A stretch of DNA of 64,000 bases. It comes from Chitinophaga alhagiae. GTDB taxonomy: Bacteria; Bacteroidota; Bacteroidia; Chitinophagales; Chitinophagaceae. Made by a program: the position numbers and the translations under genes. Below, piece by piece: positions 1 to 7,631 of the stretch; positions within the stretch are counted from its first letter, which is position 1, and each line of letters starts with the position of its first letter. The stretch spans positions 1,984,001-2,048,000 of the forward strand of contig NZ_QXMH01000001.1 of the NCBI RefSeq assembly GCF_003568665.1, written 5' to 3'. Under the pieces are notes generated by a model that ran no database searches, was not told the origin of the DNA, and saw only the letters and a list, made by a program, of their open reading frames with translations.

Positions 1-349
1 TGCGCCGGATGTAAGGCTCCGCAATTTGCTCCATCTTGATGGCTGATTGCAACCGGGTGTACATACCGGCCCGCTCCAGGCCGCTTTGCATGGCCATACC
101 GTTAATAACGGTGGCCAGCATGCCCATGTAGTCGCCCTGGGCCCGTTCAATGCCGGTTTCCGCCTCATTCATGCCCCGGTAAATGTTACCGCCGCCAATT
201 ACGACGGCCACCTGTACCCCCAGGTCGGTTACGGCTTTAATATCCTGTGCATACTGCGTTATCACTTTCGGATCAATTCCATAATTACTATCTCCCATCA
301 GAGACTCACCACTCAGCTTGAGCAAAATTCTTTTGTACTTTGGCAACAT
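1..349 (-). CDS. pyrH: UMP kinase (PyrH), 3' end cut by window edge
   Basis: Phosphorylates UMP to UDP with ATP in cytoplasmic pyrimidine nucleotide synthesis. The first 116 codons are present. The N-terminus [19 protein letters not shown] is the UMP kinase signature (amino acid kinase fold), followed by the glycine-rich [13 protein letters not shown] segment and by [15 protein letters not shown]. The ATG ends at base 349 and the frame stays open to base 1, so the C-terminal half is missing here. A terminator after tsf and a TATATTTG box at 393-400 indicate that it is transcribed separately from the ribosomal protein genes upstream. Identity is secure. Confidence 0.95.
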   Translation of the reverse strand, partial: MLPKYKRILLKLSGESLMGDSNYGIDPKVITQYAQDIKAVTDLGVQVAVVIGGGNIYRGMNEAETGIERAQGDYMGMLATVINGMAMQSGLERAGMYTRLQSAIKMEQIAEPYIRR

Positions 350-392
350 GTCAGCTATAATTATTGTAAGATTTGTTATTGGGATAGACGGC

Positions 393-400
393 CAAATATA
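393..400 (-). promoter_or_regulatory. -7 promoter box of pyrH
   Basis: On the minus strand this reads TATATTTG, a match to the Bacteroidota TAnnTTTG element. It lies 43 bases upstream of the pyrH ATG and downstream of the tsf terminator. No clear -33 TTTG was found at the usual distance, so this is a motif call only. Confidence 0.5.
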
Positions 401-437
401 CAAATCCGTTCCCAATATTGCTTCCTAGAAATGTCTA

Positions 438-474
438 TGCAAAAAAAAGGAGAGAATTTTTCGTTCTCTCCTTT
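438..474 (-). terminator. Terminator after tsf
   Basis: AAAGGAGAGAA and TTCTCTCCTTT form a perfect 11-bp stem with a 7-base loop. On the minus strand it is followed by eight T residues. It lies 18 bases past the tsf stop and separates the ribosomal operon from pyrH. Confidence 0.85.
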
Positions 475-491
475 GATATTGTTTACCAGGT

Positions 492-1316
492 TTATCCTAA
501 TGCTACGCGTTTGAAAGTGGTTACTTTCAGCTCCCCGTCTACAGATTTCAGGTGGTCCGCAACAGACTTGTTACCGTCTTTTACGAAGGCCTGCTGCAGC
601 AGGGTGCTTTCTTTGAAGAACTTGTTGATCTTGCCGGCGGCAATTTTTTCGGCCATTTCAGCGGGTTTGCCTTCAGCCTTGATCTGCTCAATTGCAATTT
701 CTTTCTCGCGGGCCACCAGCTCATCGGGAACGCCGTCTGCATCTACAGCAATCGGGTTCATGGCTGCTATCTGCATGGCAATATCTTTACCGGTTTCTTC
801 ACTAACAGGTTTGCTGAAGCCAACCAGTACGCCCATGCGGTAATTACCGTGGATGTAGGCGGTTACGGCGGCGGCCTCCACCCTTTCAAATTTGCTCAGG
901 GTGATCTTTTCGCCGATTTTAGCTACCTGGTCGTTTACTTTATCCGCAACAGTGGCGCCATCCAGCGGGGCCGCGTTCAGTTCTTCAACGGTTTGGATGT
1001 TGTTGGCCAGGGCCAGGTCTGCAATAGATTGGGCAAACTTCACAAAATCCTCATTTTTTGCCACAAAGTCTGTTTCGCAGCTCAGTAACACCACTACGCC
1101 GGCTTTGGCGTCTGCGGTGGTTTTGGCGATCACAACGCCTTCTTTGGTTTCACGGTCTGAACGCAGGGCGGCTACTTTCTGGCCTTTCTTGCGCAGGTAG
1201 TCCACTGCTTTTTCGAAATCACCGTCTGTTTCCACCAGCGCCTTTCTGCAATCCATCATACCAGCTCCGGTTTGCTGACGGAGTTTATTTACGTCCGCGG
1301 CTGTAATTGTTGCCAT
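492..1316 (-). CDS. tsf: Elongation factor Ts
   Basis: Guanine nucleotide exchange factor that recycles EF-Tu-GDP during elongation. The 274-residue product starts MATITAADVNKLRQQTGAGM and contains the TGAGMMDCRKAL motif that contacts EF-Tu, followed by the core domains (for example VVLLSCETDFVAKN). Length is normal for the family. It follows rpsB in the usual bacterial order, with a 12-bp inverted repeat in the 112-base gap, and is closed by a strong terminator. The ATG at 1316 matches the conserved N-terminus. Confidence 0.97.
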   Translation of the reverse strand: MATITAADVNKLRQQTGAGMMDCRKALVETDGDFEKAVDYLRKKGQKVAALRSDRETKEGVVIAKTTADAKAGVVVLLSCETDFVAKNEDFVKFAQSIADLALANNIQTVEELNAAPLDGATVADKVNDQVAKIGEKITLSKFERVEAAAVTAYIHGNYRMGVLVGFSKPVSEETGKDIAMQIAAMNPIAVDADGVPDELVAREKEIAIEQIKAEGKPAEMAEKIAAGKINKFFKESTLLQQAFVKDGNKSVADHLKSVDGELKVTTFKRVALG

Positions 1317-1368
1317 GATATATAATCAGTTTATAGAGTTAAAATGTAATTACGGGAGAATTATTAAT

Positions 1369-1404
1369 GTGAATCGTGAACGACAGGTATCATTCACGAT
1401 TCAC
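1369..1404 (-). promoter_or_regulatory. Hairpin between rpsB and tsf (attenuator or processing site)
   Basis: GTGAATCGTGAA and TTCACGATTCAC are perfectly complementary over 12 bp around a 12-base loop. No T run follows on either strand, so a simple terminator is unlikely. Its position between rpsB and tsf suits partial attenuation or RNA processing that sets the S2 to EF-Ts ratio; that role is inferred. Confidence 0.55.
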
Positions 1405-1428
1405 TATTCTGACTGTATGATTATCAGA

Positions 1429-2430
1429 TTATCTGGCAGGACCAGGTTTGCCAGCGCCGGAGGGACGGAATCCACCGCCACCGGGACGGCTGCCACCACC
1501 CGGACGGTTGCCGCCGGGACGGTTACCACCGCTTCTGCCAGGTCCGCCGCCGCGGTTACCACCACCACGGTTGCCACCGGGGCCACCAGGACCGCGCTGA
1601 CCGCCAGGGCCTGCGCTTCTGCCACCGGGACCACCAGGCCTGCGGCCTCTTTCACCACGGTCATCGCCACCGTCCAGCTCAAATTTGCGTACTTTATTGT
1701 CTGCTTCTTCTTCTTCCACTTCATCCGTTTTCTCTACTGCCCTCTCAGCCAGGCCTTCAGCAATAGCTGCGGCTATGTAGCTAACAATGATGGCAATGGA
1801 TTTAGTAGCGTCGTCGTTCGCAGGAATAGCAAAGTCAACTTTGGTAGGATCGGAGTTGGTATCTACCATACCGAAGGTAGAAACACCCAGGCGTTTTGCT
1901 TCAGCCAGTGCAATGTGCTCGTGGCTGATGTCTACGATGAACAGGGCAGCCGGAACACGAGCCAGTTGGGAGATACCGCCCAGCACTTTTTCCATTTTGT
2001 CCTTATCGCGGGAGAGCGTCAGGCGCTCTTTTTTGGTAATGTTGTCGAAAGTGCCGTCTGCCAGCATTTTTTCAATGCTCTGCATTTTCTTCACGCTCTT
2101 GCGGATAGTGGCAAAGTTGGTCAGCATACCGCCCAGCCATCTTTCCGTTACGTAAGGCATGTTCACGCGTTTTGCAGCATCGGCCACAATTTCTTTCGCC
2201 TGCTTTTTGGTAGCCACGAACATGATCTTTTTACCGCTCTTGGCAATGGATTTCAGCGCAGCGGCTGTTTCCTGCAGGCCTTCAACGGTTTTGTTCAGGT
2301 CTATGATGTGAATACCTTTCTTTTCTGCGAAAATATAAGGCAGCATCTTCGGGTTCCACTTTTTCTTCAGGTGACCGAAGTGTACACCGGCTTCCAGTAA
2401 CTGCTGCTGTAATGAAGTATTATTTTCCAT
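1429..2430 (-). CDS. rpsB: 30S ribosomal protein S2 with long Gly/Arg/Pro-rich tail
   Basis: Small-subunit protein bound near the 30S neck. Residues 1 to about 240 are a standard S2, with LLEAGVHFGHLKKKWNPKM, the Trp-Leu-Gly-Gly-Met-Leu-Thr-Asn segment and IVDISHEHIALAEA. An acidic linker (VEEEEADNK) leads to about 80 residues (254-333) built almost only from Gly, Arg, Pro, Asn and Ser in GGNR, PGGP and GNRPGG units. At 333 residues it is about 90 longer than the E. coli protein. The tail resembles RGG-type disordered, RNA-binding segments. It is in frame with clean downstream spacing, so it is not an obvious sequencing artefact. Cotranscribed with rplM, rpsI and tsf. Confidence 0.96.
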   Translation of the reverse strand: MENNTSLQQQLLEAGVHFGHLKKKWNPKMLPYIFAEKKGIHIIDLNKTVEGLQETAAALKSIAKSGKKIMFVATKKQAKEIVADAAKRVNMPYVTERWLGGMLTNFATIRKSVKKMQSIEKMLADGTFDNITKKERLTLSRDKDKMEKVLGGISQLARVPAALFIVDISHEHIALAEAKRLGVSTFGMVDTNSDPTKVDFAIPANDDATKSIAIIVSYIAAAIAEGLAERAVEKTDEVEEEEADNKVRKFELDGGDDRGERGRRPGGPGGRSAGPGGQRGPGGPGGNRGGGNRGGGPGRSGGNRPGGNRPGGGSRPGGGGFRPSGAGKPGPAR

Positions 2431-2475
2431 GTTGTTTTAATCAAATTGATGGTCAAGAATTGAATGCTGCAATCA

Positions 2476-2865
2476 TTAACGTTTAGAGAACTGGAAGCTC
2501 CTTCTTGCTTTGGCTTTACCCGGTTTCTTACGTTCAACAGCCCTGGGATCACGTTTCAGCAGGCCGGCCGCTTTCAGTGCGGGGCGGAATTCGGGGTTGA
2601 TCTCGCACAGTGCGCGCGCAATACCCAGTCTTACCGCTTCTGCCTGGCCTTTGATACCACCACCCTGTGCATTCACTTTTACATCGAATTTATCCAGCGC
2701 GTCAATGGTCTTGAAAGGCGCCTCCACCTGGTTCTGCAGGTAGATCAGCGAAAAATATGTTTTATAATCCTTGTCGTTCACCAGAATGGTGCCGGTACCT
2801 TTGCTCACGTATACGCGGGCAACTGCTTCCTTACGACGACCGATAGTATTTTTTTGTTTTTCCAT
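2476..2865 (-). CDS. rpsI: 30S ribosomal protein S9
   Basis: Small-subunit protein whose basic C-terminal tail reaches the P-site tRNA. The 129-residue product has the typical start KQKNTIGRRKEAVARVYVSK, the internal GGGIKGQAEAVRLGIARAL and the ending KKPGKAKARRSFQFSKR, closing on the Lys-Arg pair of the family. It lies 13 bases downstream of rplM and 45 bases upstream of rpsB, all on one strand, so it is part of the ribosomal operon. Confidence 0.97.
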   Translation of the reverse strand: MEKQKNTIGRRKEAVARVYVSKGTGTILVNDKDYKTYFSLIYLQNQVEAPFKTIDALDKFDVKVNAQGGGIKGQAEAVRLGIARALCEINPEFRPALKAAGLLKRDPRAVERKKPGKAKARRSFQFSKR

Positions 2866-2878
2866 TATTCAGGTGTGA

Positions 2879-3322
2879 TTAGAAAGTTAAAGACTGCGGT
2901 TTCTGAGCAGCATGCGGATGTTCTGCACCAGCGTAAACAAAAAGCTTTTTGTACATCGCACGGCCCAGGCGGTTTTTAGGCAGCATGCCTTTAACAGCCC
3001 TCTCAATCACCACTTCAGGGCGACGTTTCAGCAGGTCTTTGGCAGTTTCACCTTTCTGGCCACCGGGGTAACCGGAATAGGTCTGGTATTCCTTGTCGTT
3101 CAGCTTGTTGCCGGTGAAAACAACCTTTTCGGCGTTGATCACAATGATATTGTCGCCACAGTCAGTATGAGGGGTGTAGTAAGGTTTGTTCTTACCTCTC
3201 AGTATGGCTGCAATCCTGGCGCTCATTCTGCCTACGGTCAAGTTGGTGGCATCCACTATGTACCAGTCGCGCTTTACGTAAGCGTCGTTCGCAGATTTTG
3301 TTTTAAAACTTAAAGTATTCAT
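2879..3322 (-). CDS. rplM: 50S ribosomal protein L13
   Basis: Early-assembly large-subunit protein. The ATG at 3322 gives 147 residues starting [20 protein letters not shown], matching L13. A longer in-frame opening back to 3400 would run through the promoter box at 3367-3374 and was rejected. Diagnostic segments are [20 protein letters not shown], the [18 protein letters not shown] stretch and [19 protein letters not shown]. First gene of the rplM-rpsI-rpsB-tsf operon; the rplM-rpsI pair is a near-universal bacterial arrangement. Confidence 0.96.
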   Translation of the reverse strand: MNTLSFKTKSANDAYVKRDWYIVDATNLTVGRMSARIAAILRGKNKPYYTPHTDCGDNIIVINAEKVVFTGNKLNDKEYQTYSGYPGGQKGETAKDLLKRRPEVVIERAVKGMLPKNRLGRAMYKKLFVYAGAEHPHAAQKPQSLTF

Positions 3323-3366
3323 CGCTTTAATAAAATGATAATTAAATATCGCCCTGTTTGGGAGTG

Positions 3367-3374
3367 CAAAGCTA
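3367..3374 (-). promoter_or_regulatory. -7 promoter box of the rplM operon
   Basis: Reads TAGCTTTG on the minus strand, a full match to TAnnTTTG, 44 bases upstream of the rplM ATG. A TTG trinucleotide lies 23 bases farther upstream and could be the -33 element. This placement supports the shorter rplM start. Confidence 0.6.
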
Positions 3375-3512
3375 AGATGGAAAATGAATAAAACCATCAA
3401 TTTAGGGGGCTTTTTTGAAAGATACCTTTGTAACCTGTTGATTTACAATAAAAAATTTGACAAAGAGTTATCAACAGATAGTTCAACGGCCGGTTTTAAA
3501 GGCCCTGAGGCA

Positions 3513-3540
3513 TAAAAAAGGGCCGGAAGCCCGGCCCTTA
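3513..3540 (-). terminator. Terminator after the zinc peptidase gene
   Basis: AAGGGCCGG and CCGGCCCTT form a 9-bp GC-rich stem around AAGC, followed by six T residues on the minus strand. It lies 17 bases past the stop of the gene at 3557-4246. Confidence 0.85.
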
Positions 3541-3556
3541 CAGTATCTTTTGCAAC

Positions 3557-4246
3557 TTAGTTACGGTCACGCGCGCCCAGATATATCATTAGATATTGTA
3601 ATAATATAACGATGGAGGACACCGCGGCTACCACATAGGTCATAGCGGCCCACCAAAGGGCGTCTTTCGCCTTGTCGTGTTCCGCCTTGTAAGTCATGCC
3701 CGTACTATCCAGCCAGGCCAGCGCCCTTTTGGAGGCATCAAACTCCACAGGCAGGGTCACTACGGCAAAAAGAGTGGTTACGCCGAATAATATAATACCG
3801 CCCAGCAGCAGGTTAGGGAATACATTGATCAGCAAAATGCCCGCTATCAGCACAATCTGCACCAGCGAGGAGCTAATCTGTACGGCCGGCACCATTTTAG
3901 ACCGGAAGTTCAGCCAGGCGTAGCTGGTGGCATGCTGCACGGCGTGCCCGCACTCGTGGGCCGCCACCGCCGCGGCCGCTACTGTGGCCCCGTTGTAAAC
4001 GTCCGGGCTCAGGTTCACGGTTTTGTCTGCCGGGTTGTAGTGATCGCTCAGGAACCCCTGGGCAGATATTACTTTTACATCATATATACCATTATCCTTT
4101 AACATCTTCTCTGCCACTTCCTTGCCTGTAAGCCCGGAGGAAAGCGGCACCTGGCTGTATTCCTTAAACTTGCTCCGCAGCCGGAGGCTGACCAGCGCAC
4201 TGATCCCCACAAAAATGAGGGATACGATCATAATTCCTGGAGTCAT
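3557..4246 (-). CDS. YugP-type membrane zinc metallopeptidase
   Basis: 229-residue integral membrane protein with an HExxH-type zinc site in AAHECGHAVQHA near residues 90-100. The N-terminus is a membrane segment (TPGIMIVSLIFVGISALVSL). Two or three more hydrophobic segments follow the active site (IVLIAGILLINVFPNLLLGG and the C-terminal VVAAVSSIVILLQYLMIYLG). This layout and length match the YugP-like neutral zinc metallopeptidase family (Zn_peptidase_2). The substrate is unknown. It is monocistronic with its own terminator, so neighbours say little about its function. Confidence 0.88.
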   Translation of the reverse strand: MTPGIMIVSLIFVGISALVSLRLRSKFKEYSQVPLSSGLTGKEVAEKMLKDNGIYDVKVISAQGFLSDHYNPADKTVNLSPDVYNGATVAAAAVAAHECGHAVQHATSYAWLNFRSKMVPAVQISSSLVQIVLIAGILLINVFPNLLLGGIILFGVTTLFAVVTLPVEFDASKRALAWLDSTGMTYKAEHDKAKDALWWAAMTYVVAAVSSIVILLQYLMIYLGARDRN

Positions 4247-4817
4247 CTCTTATTGTTGTTTTAGATTGTTGACATAAAATTACCCCTATTCATTATCAAA
4301 TCTCCTACCATTTGACCGATTTAACATTTTTTGAACGAAACCGACCGGTTACACATATTTTTTGTCAGCAGTAAAAAATTAACACTGACACTTTGACCGG
4401 AAAAGGGTGCTTTTCCACCTGTTTTTATACATTTAGTGTATATATAATATATAGAGAATTTGATATATGAATACTCGCCCTGCCACCCTTAGCTATCAAT
4501 AATTTACAGCTTTTTATAAGAAATTATCTACAGGCGAAACAGGCTACAATAGGGGGTTCCAGCCGACTGACTGCCAAAGGAATTAACACTTTAAAAGTTA
4601 TTAACATCCTTTAAATAAACTTTTTTATTCTCATCCCATTTAGTAATTTAGTCCTGAATTTAATGGGTTAGTAAGTAGAAAGAGTCAGCGGAATCCTCCG
4701 TTGGCTCTTTTCTCATTTAATAGATTCCGTACAGCATTTTTTTTCTGCTTTTGAATCGGTGCTCATCTTTTTCCGCACCAAAAATCAGATCTCCTTTTTT
4801 TCCTCTTACTTTGTTGC
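4247..4817. other. 571-base AT-rich intergenic region
   Basis: Lies between the divergent zinc peptidase and radA genes. I find no convincing coding frame; the longest ATG-started plus-strand frame checked has 11 codons. It contains AT-rich stretches (around 4435-4465) and one strong plus-strand terminator at 4681-4714 with no gene before it. A short RNA ending there, or an attenuated radA leader, is possible. Confidence 0.6.
4681..4714 (+). terminator. Orphan intrinsic terminator upstream of radA
   Basis: AGAGTCAGCGGA and TCCGTTGGCTCT pair over 12 positions (two of them G-U) around the loop ATCC, followed by TTTCTCATTT. It points along the plus strand but no plus-strand gene precedes it, so it must end an unannotated RNA or attenuate transcription toward radA. 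Confidence 0.7.
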
Positions 4818-6194
4818 ATGAGTAAAATCAAAACAGCTTTTTTCTGTCAGAATTGTGGATATGAGTCAGCCAAATGGACGGGTAAATGTCCTGCTTGTAA
4901 TCAATGGAACACTTTTGTAGAAGAAAAAGTTCAGAAAGAGTTGCCTTTGCACCGGCAGGAGTGGAAAAGCACCAAAGCAGATCAGCCGCGCGCACCCAAA
5001 GTAGTACACCTGGATGCGGTGGAAGGCATAGAAGAAAAGCGCTGGCTCACACCAGACGGAGAGTTGAACCGCGTACTGGGCGGCGGTATAGTGGCCGGTT
5101 CGCTGGTATTGGTGGGTGGTGAGCCCGGCATTGGCAAGTCCACGCTTTTCCTGCAGAACGCCTTGATGCTGAAGGATATTAAAACCCTGTACATCAGCGG
5201 GGAAGAAAGTGAACAGCAGATCAAAATGCGGGCAGACCGGCTGAAGATCCGGAACGACCAGTTTTATTTACTCACCGAAACATCTACGCAGGCCATTTTC
5301 CAGGAAATAAAAAAGCTGGAGCCGCAACTGGTCATAGTAGATTCCATTCAAACCCTGCAATCTCCCCTGATAGAATCGGCGCCGGGCAGTGTTTCGCAGA
5401 TCCGCGAAACGGCTGCGGAAATGCAGCGCTTCGCCAAAGAAAGCAACACGCCTGTTTTTCTTATAGGCCATATCACGAAAGACGGTTCCATAGCAGGCCC
5501 GAAAGTGCTGGAGCATATGGTTGACACCGTGCTGCAGTTTGAAGGAGACCAGCATTACGCCTACCGTATACTCCGCACTATCAAGAACCGCTTTGGCTCT
5601 ACCGCGGAGCTGGGCATTTATGAAATGACGGGGCAGGGGCTGCGCCAGGTAAGCAATCCTTCAGAAATACTGATCTCTCAGCGGGACGATATGTTGAGCG
5701 GCGTAGCTATTGCCGCCACTATTGAAGGCATGCGGCCCATGCTGGTAGAAGTACAGGCGCTCGTTACCCAGTCTGTGTACGGCACACCGCAGCGTACCGC
5801 CACCGGCTTTGACCTGCGCAGGCTGCAACTGCTGCTGGCTGTACTGGAAAAACGGGGCGGCTTCCATTTCGGGGTAAAAGATGTGTTCCTCAACATTGCG
5901 GGCGGCATCAAGGTAGAAGACCCTTCTATAGACCTGGCCGTGCTTTGCGCCCTGCTCTCTTCTTATGAAGACATAGGGATCTCCCATAAAAACTGTTTTG
6001 CCGGGGAAGTAGGCCTCAGCGGTGAAATAAGGGCAGTGAACCGGATAGAGCAGCGCATAGCGGAAGCGGAGAAGCTGGGTTTCGAAAAAATATTTATCTC
6101 CAAATATCACAAGAAAGGGCTCGATTTCAGTAAATTCAACATTGAAGTGGTTCCGCTTGGAAGAGTGGAAGAAGTGTACCGCCTGTTATTCTGA
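4818..6194 (+). CDS. radA: DNA repair protein RadA
   Basis: RecA-related ATPase that promotes branch migration and processing of recombination intermediates. The 458-residue protein has an N-terminal zinc finger (CQNCGYESAKWTGKCPACNQ), a Walker A motif GEPGIGKSTL near residue 100, the RadA hallmark KNRFG (IKNRFGSTAELGIYEM) and a C-terminal Lon-like domain (GGIKVEDPSIDLAVL, GLSGEIRAVNRIEQRI). Length is normal. A TTACTTTG sequence ends four bases before the ATG, suggesting a very short or absent leader. comF follows after 19 bases, so the two are probably cotranscribed. Confidence 0.97.
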   Translation: MSKIKTAFFCQNCGYESAKWTGKCPACNQWNTFVEEKVQKELPLHRQEWKSTKADQPRAPKVVHLDAVEGIEEKRWLTPDGELNRVLGGGIVAGSLVLVGGEPGIGKSTLFLQNALMLKDIKTLYISGEESEQQIKMRADRLKIRNDQFYLLTETSTQAIFQEIKKLEPQLVIVDSIQTLQSPLIESAPGSVSQIRETAAEMQRFAKESNTPVFLIGHITKDGSIAGPKVLEHMVDTVLQFEGDQHYAYRILRTIKNRFGSTAELGIYEMTGQGLRQVSNPSEILISQRDDMLSGVAIAATIEGMRPMLVEVQALVTQSVYGTPQRTATGFDLRRLQLLLAVLEKRGGFHFGVKDVFLNIAGGIKVEDPSIDLAVLCALLSSYEDIGISHKNCFAGEVGLSGEIRAVNRIEQRIAEAEKLGFEKIFISKYHKKGLDFSKFNIEVVPLGRVEEVYRLLF

Positions 6195-6213
6195 TAACAC
6201 AAAGGACCAACAC

Positions 6214-6897
6214 ATGCTGCATCCATTGTTACACCTCCTGTACCCGCGCACCTGCGAGTGTTGCGGGCAAGACCTCACCCGCCGGGAAGAAGTGCTCTGC
6301 CTCCGCTGCGCCAGCCGCTTGCCGGCTACCGGTTTCCAGCTCCTGCCTCAAAACCCTGTTGAAAGAATATTCTGGGGCCGCGTACGCCTGCAGCACGCCA
6401 CCGCGGGGTATTACTTTGGCCGCCACGCGCCCCTGCAGCGGCTGGTACACCAGTTCAAATACCGCGGCCGGAAAGATATTGCCCTGTACCTGGGCAGGCA
6501 ATTGGGCCTGCAATTGCAGCAAAGTAACTGGTGGCAGCACATCACCCGCATAGTGCCCGTACCGCTGAACCTGGTGAAACAACGGCACCGCGGTTACAAT
6601 CAGGCCGCGTTGCTGGCAGCAGGCATTGCGGGGGTACTCGGTAACCCCGTGTTGCCGCAGGCGCTTGCCCGGGCCGCCGCCGTTACTACACAAACGCGGC
6701 AGGCACGCCCTGAAAGATGGGAAAACGTGGCCACCGCCTTTACGCTGGAGCGGCCGCAGGAAGTAATGGGCCAGCATGTGTTGCTGGTAGATGACGTGCT
6801 GACCACCGGCGCTACCATAGAAGCCTGTGCCCGAACCGTTCAGCAGGCGGAAGGCGTAATGGTGAGCGTGTGCAGCCTGGCTTACGCAGACAAGTGA
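6214..6897 (+). CDS. ComF family phosphoribosyltransferase-like protein
   Basis: 227 residues from the ATG at 6214; an in-frame ATG at 6142 lies inside radA and was not used. The N-terminus has paired cysteines (CECCGQDL and CLRCASRL), a likely zinc site. The C-terminus has the phosphoribosyltransferase motif VLLVDDVLTTGATIEAC. This is the ComF/GntX layout. In naturally competent bacteria ComF acts after DNA uptake; a comEC homologue lies at 37.6 kb. Whether this organism is competent cannot be told from the sequence. Coupled to radA, which also serves recombination. Confidence 0.9.
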   Translation: MLHPLLHLLYPRTCECCGQDLTRREEVLCLRCASRLPATGFQLLPQNPVERIFWGRVRLQHATAGYYFGRHAPLQRLVHQFKYRGRKDIALYLGRQLGLQLQQSNWWQHITRIVPVPLNLVKQRHRGYNQAALLAAGIAGVLGNPVLPQALARAAAVTTQTRQARPERWENVATAFTLERPQEVMGQHVLLVDDVLTTGATIEACARTVQQAEGVMVSVCSLAYADK

Positions 6898-6925
6898 AAA
6901 GCAGAAATGTGAGCAGTTATGGCAT

Positions 6926-6955
6926 AAAAAAATACAGGTGTTCGAAAACACCTGT
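6926..6955 (-). terminator. Terminator after the 58-residue orphan gene
   Basis: ACAGGTGTT and AACACCTGT form a perfect 9-bp stem around a 4-base loop (CGAA on the plus strand). On the minus strand it is followed by ATTTTTTTA. It lies 56 bases beyond the stop at 7012, supporting that small gene as a real unit. Confidence 0.8.
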
Positions 6956-7011
6956 CTCTGGTAACTATTCCACGTTATGAATACGCAATTGTTGCATTAT
7001 GTCAACTACAG

Positions 7012-7188
7012 CTATGAGGAAGTTTTTTTATTCTTTCCCTTGGAGAAGATGCTGCGCTTGCCGGCGTTCTTATTAATGTAGACCACCCTGAACGTATCGT
7101 CAGCCAGTGAGTTCTCCATGTTTACCGCCTGAAGGCCCAGTTTGGCCAGTCGAAGGCTCAATTGTCCAATGTCATCCCTGATGTTCAT
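7012..7188 (-). CDS. Small protein of unknown function (58 residues)
   Basis: Begins MNIRDDIGQLSLRLAKLG and ends GKRSIFSKGKNKKTSS. The N-terminal half could form an amphipathic helix; a central DTFRVVYINKN segment is followed by a lysine-rich tail. No family recognised. Support: an in-frame stop lies just upstream of the ATG, codons are ordinary for this genome, a consensus promoter lies about 200 bases upstream (7396-7428), and a strong terminator follows. The roughly 200-base untranslated leader is long for such a small gene. Translation itself is inferred. Confidence 0.7.
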   Translation of the reverse strand: MNIRDDIGQLSLRLAKLGLQAVNMENSLADDTFRVVYINKNAGKRSIFSKGKNKKTSS

Positions 7189-7388
7189 GTTCTTTCATTT
7201 TCCGGTGAGTGTAAATGTGTTTGTCTGGCAAGTGAAGAAAGTCAGCTACACATACAATAACATCCGGCGGCAGCGCCATGGTGGTAGGAAAAAGCGGGCT
7301 GCTGGTTATCCGGGTCCGGGTGCATCTCCTTTAAAAGCATAGTTATAAAAAGTTAAACGGTTGGTTTTTGGTTTTGACTTTGTTGTAA

Positions 7389-7428
7389 TACTCTACAAAT
7401 ATAATAGGATTTGTAGAGTAATTGCAAA
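7389..7428 (-). promoter_or_regulatory. Promoter overlapping a 12-bp inverted repeat
   Basis: On the minus strand a -33 TTTG (7425-7428) and a -7 TATATTTG (7396-7403) are separated by 21 bases, among the best Bacteroidota-type promoters in the window. The -7 box sits in a perfect inverted repeat, TACTCTACAAAT / ATTTGTAGAGTA, at 7389-7400 and 7409-7420. An operator over the core promoter suggests repression of the 58-residue gene. The regulator is unknown. Confidence 0.65.
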
Positions 7429-7546
7429 TAATTCTGTGGATTTTTTTGAGATTTATTATAACGAATTGATAATAAGATAATTATAAAACTGCGAGGAATG
7501 TCCCCGGCATAAATAAAGGCTTTTAGTTTATTAGTAAGGACTTTTC

Positions 7547-7554
7547 TATCTTTG
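7547..7554 (+). promoter_or_regulatory. -7 promoter box of the metH genes
   Basis: TATCTTTG matches TAnnTTTG exactly; TTTA at 7522-7525 lies at the -33 distance. Transcription would start near 7560, giving a leader of about 70 bases before the ATG at 7632. Confidence 0.65.
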
Positions 7555-7560
7555 CAAATG

Positions 7561-7623
7561 CCCGAGGGTAGATTTGTTTATTGTTCGGCCCCGGGTTTCA
7601 TTGTAAACCGTAACTAATAAACG
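7561..7623 (+). promoter_or_regulatory. Structured metH leader, candidate SAM-II-class riboswitch
   Basis: CCCGAGG (7561-7567) can pair with CCCCGGG (7589-7595) with one mismatch. Inside that loop GTTTATT (7576-7582) is perfectly complementary to AATAAAC (7616-7622), giving an H-type pseudoknot whose second strand ends 9 bases before the start codon. The loop carries GATTTG and TATTG and the tail carries GTAACTAATAAA, which resemble conserved parts of SAM-II riboswitches as I remember them. Position in front of methionine synthase fits. The class assignment is tentative; a covariance model was not run. Confidence 0.45.
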
Positions 7624-7631
7624 TTATTGCC

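Noticed and set aside
1315..2400. 361-codon plus-strand frame opposite rpsB
   Set aside because: Mirror of the Gly/Arg-rich S2 coding strand; low-complexity product and no start or promoter support.
3323..3400. Extended N-terminus for L13
   Set aside because: It would overlap the promoter box and adds residues absent from L13 proteins.
3436..3478. TTATCAACA, similar to a DnaA box, and a CTGTTGAT/ATCAACAG repeat
   Set aside because: Single imperfect box, no dnaA/dnaN neighbours or AT-rich unwinding element; not an origin.
7142..7342. 66-codon plus-strand frame
   Set aside because: Overlaps the supported 58-residue gene on the other strand and its leader; no homology.
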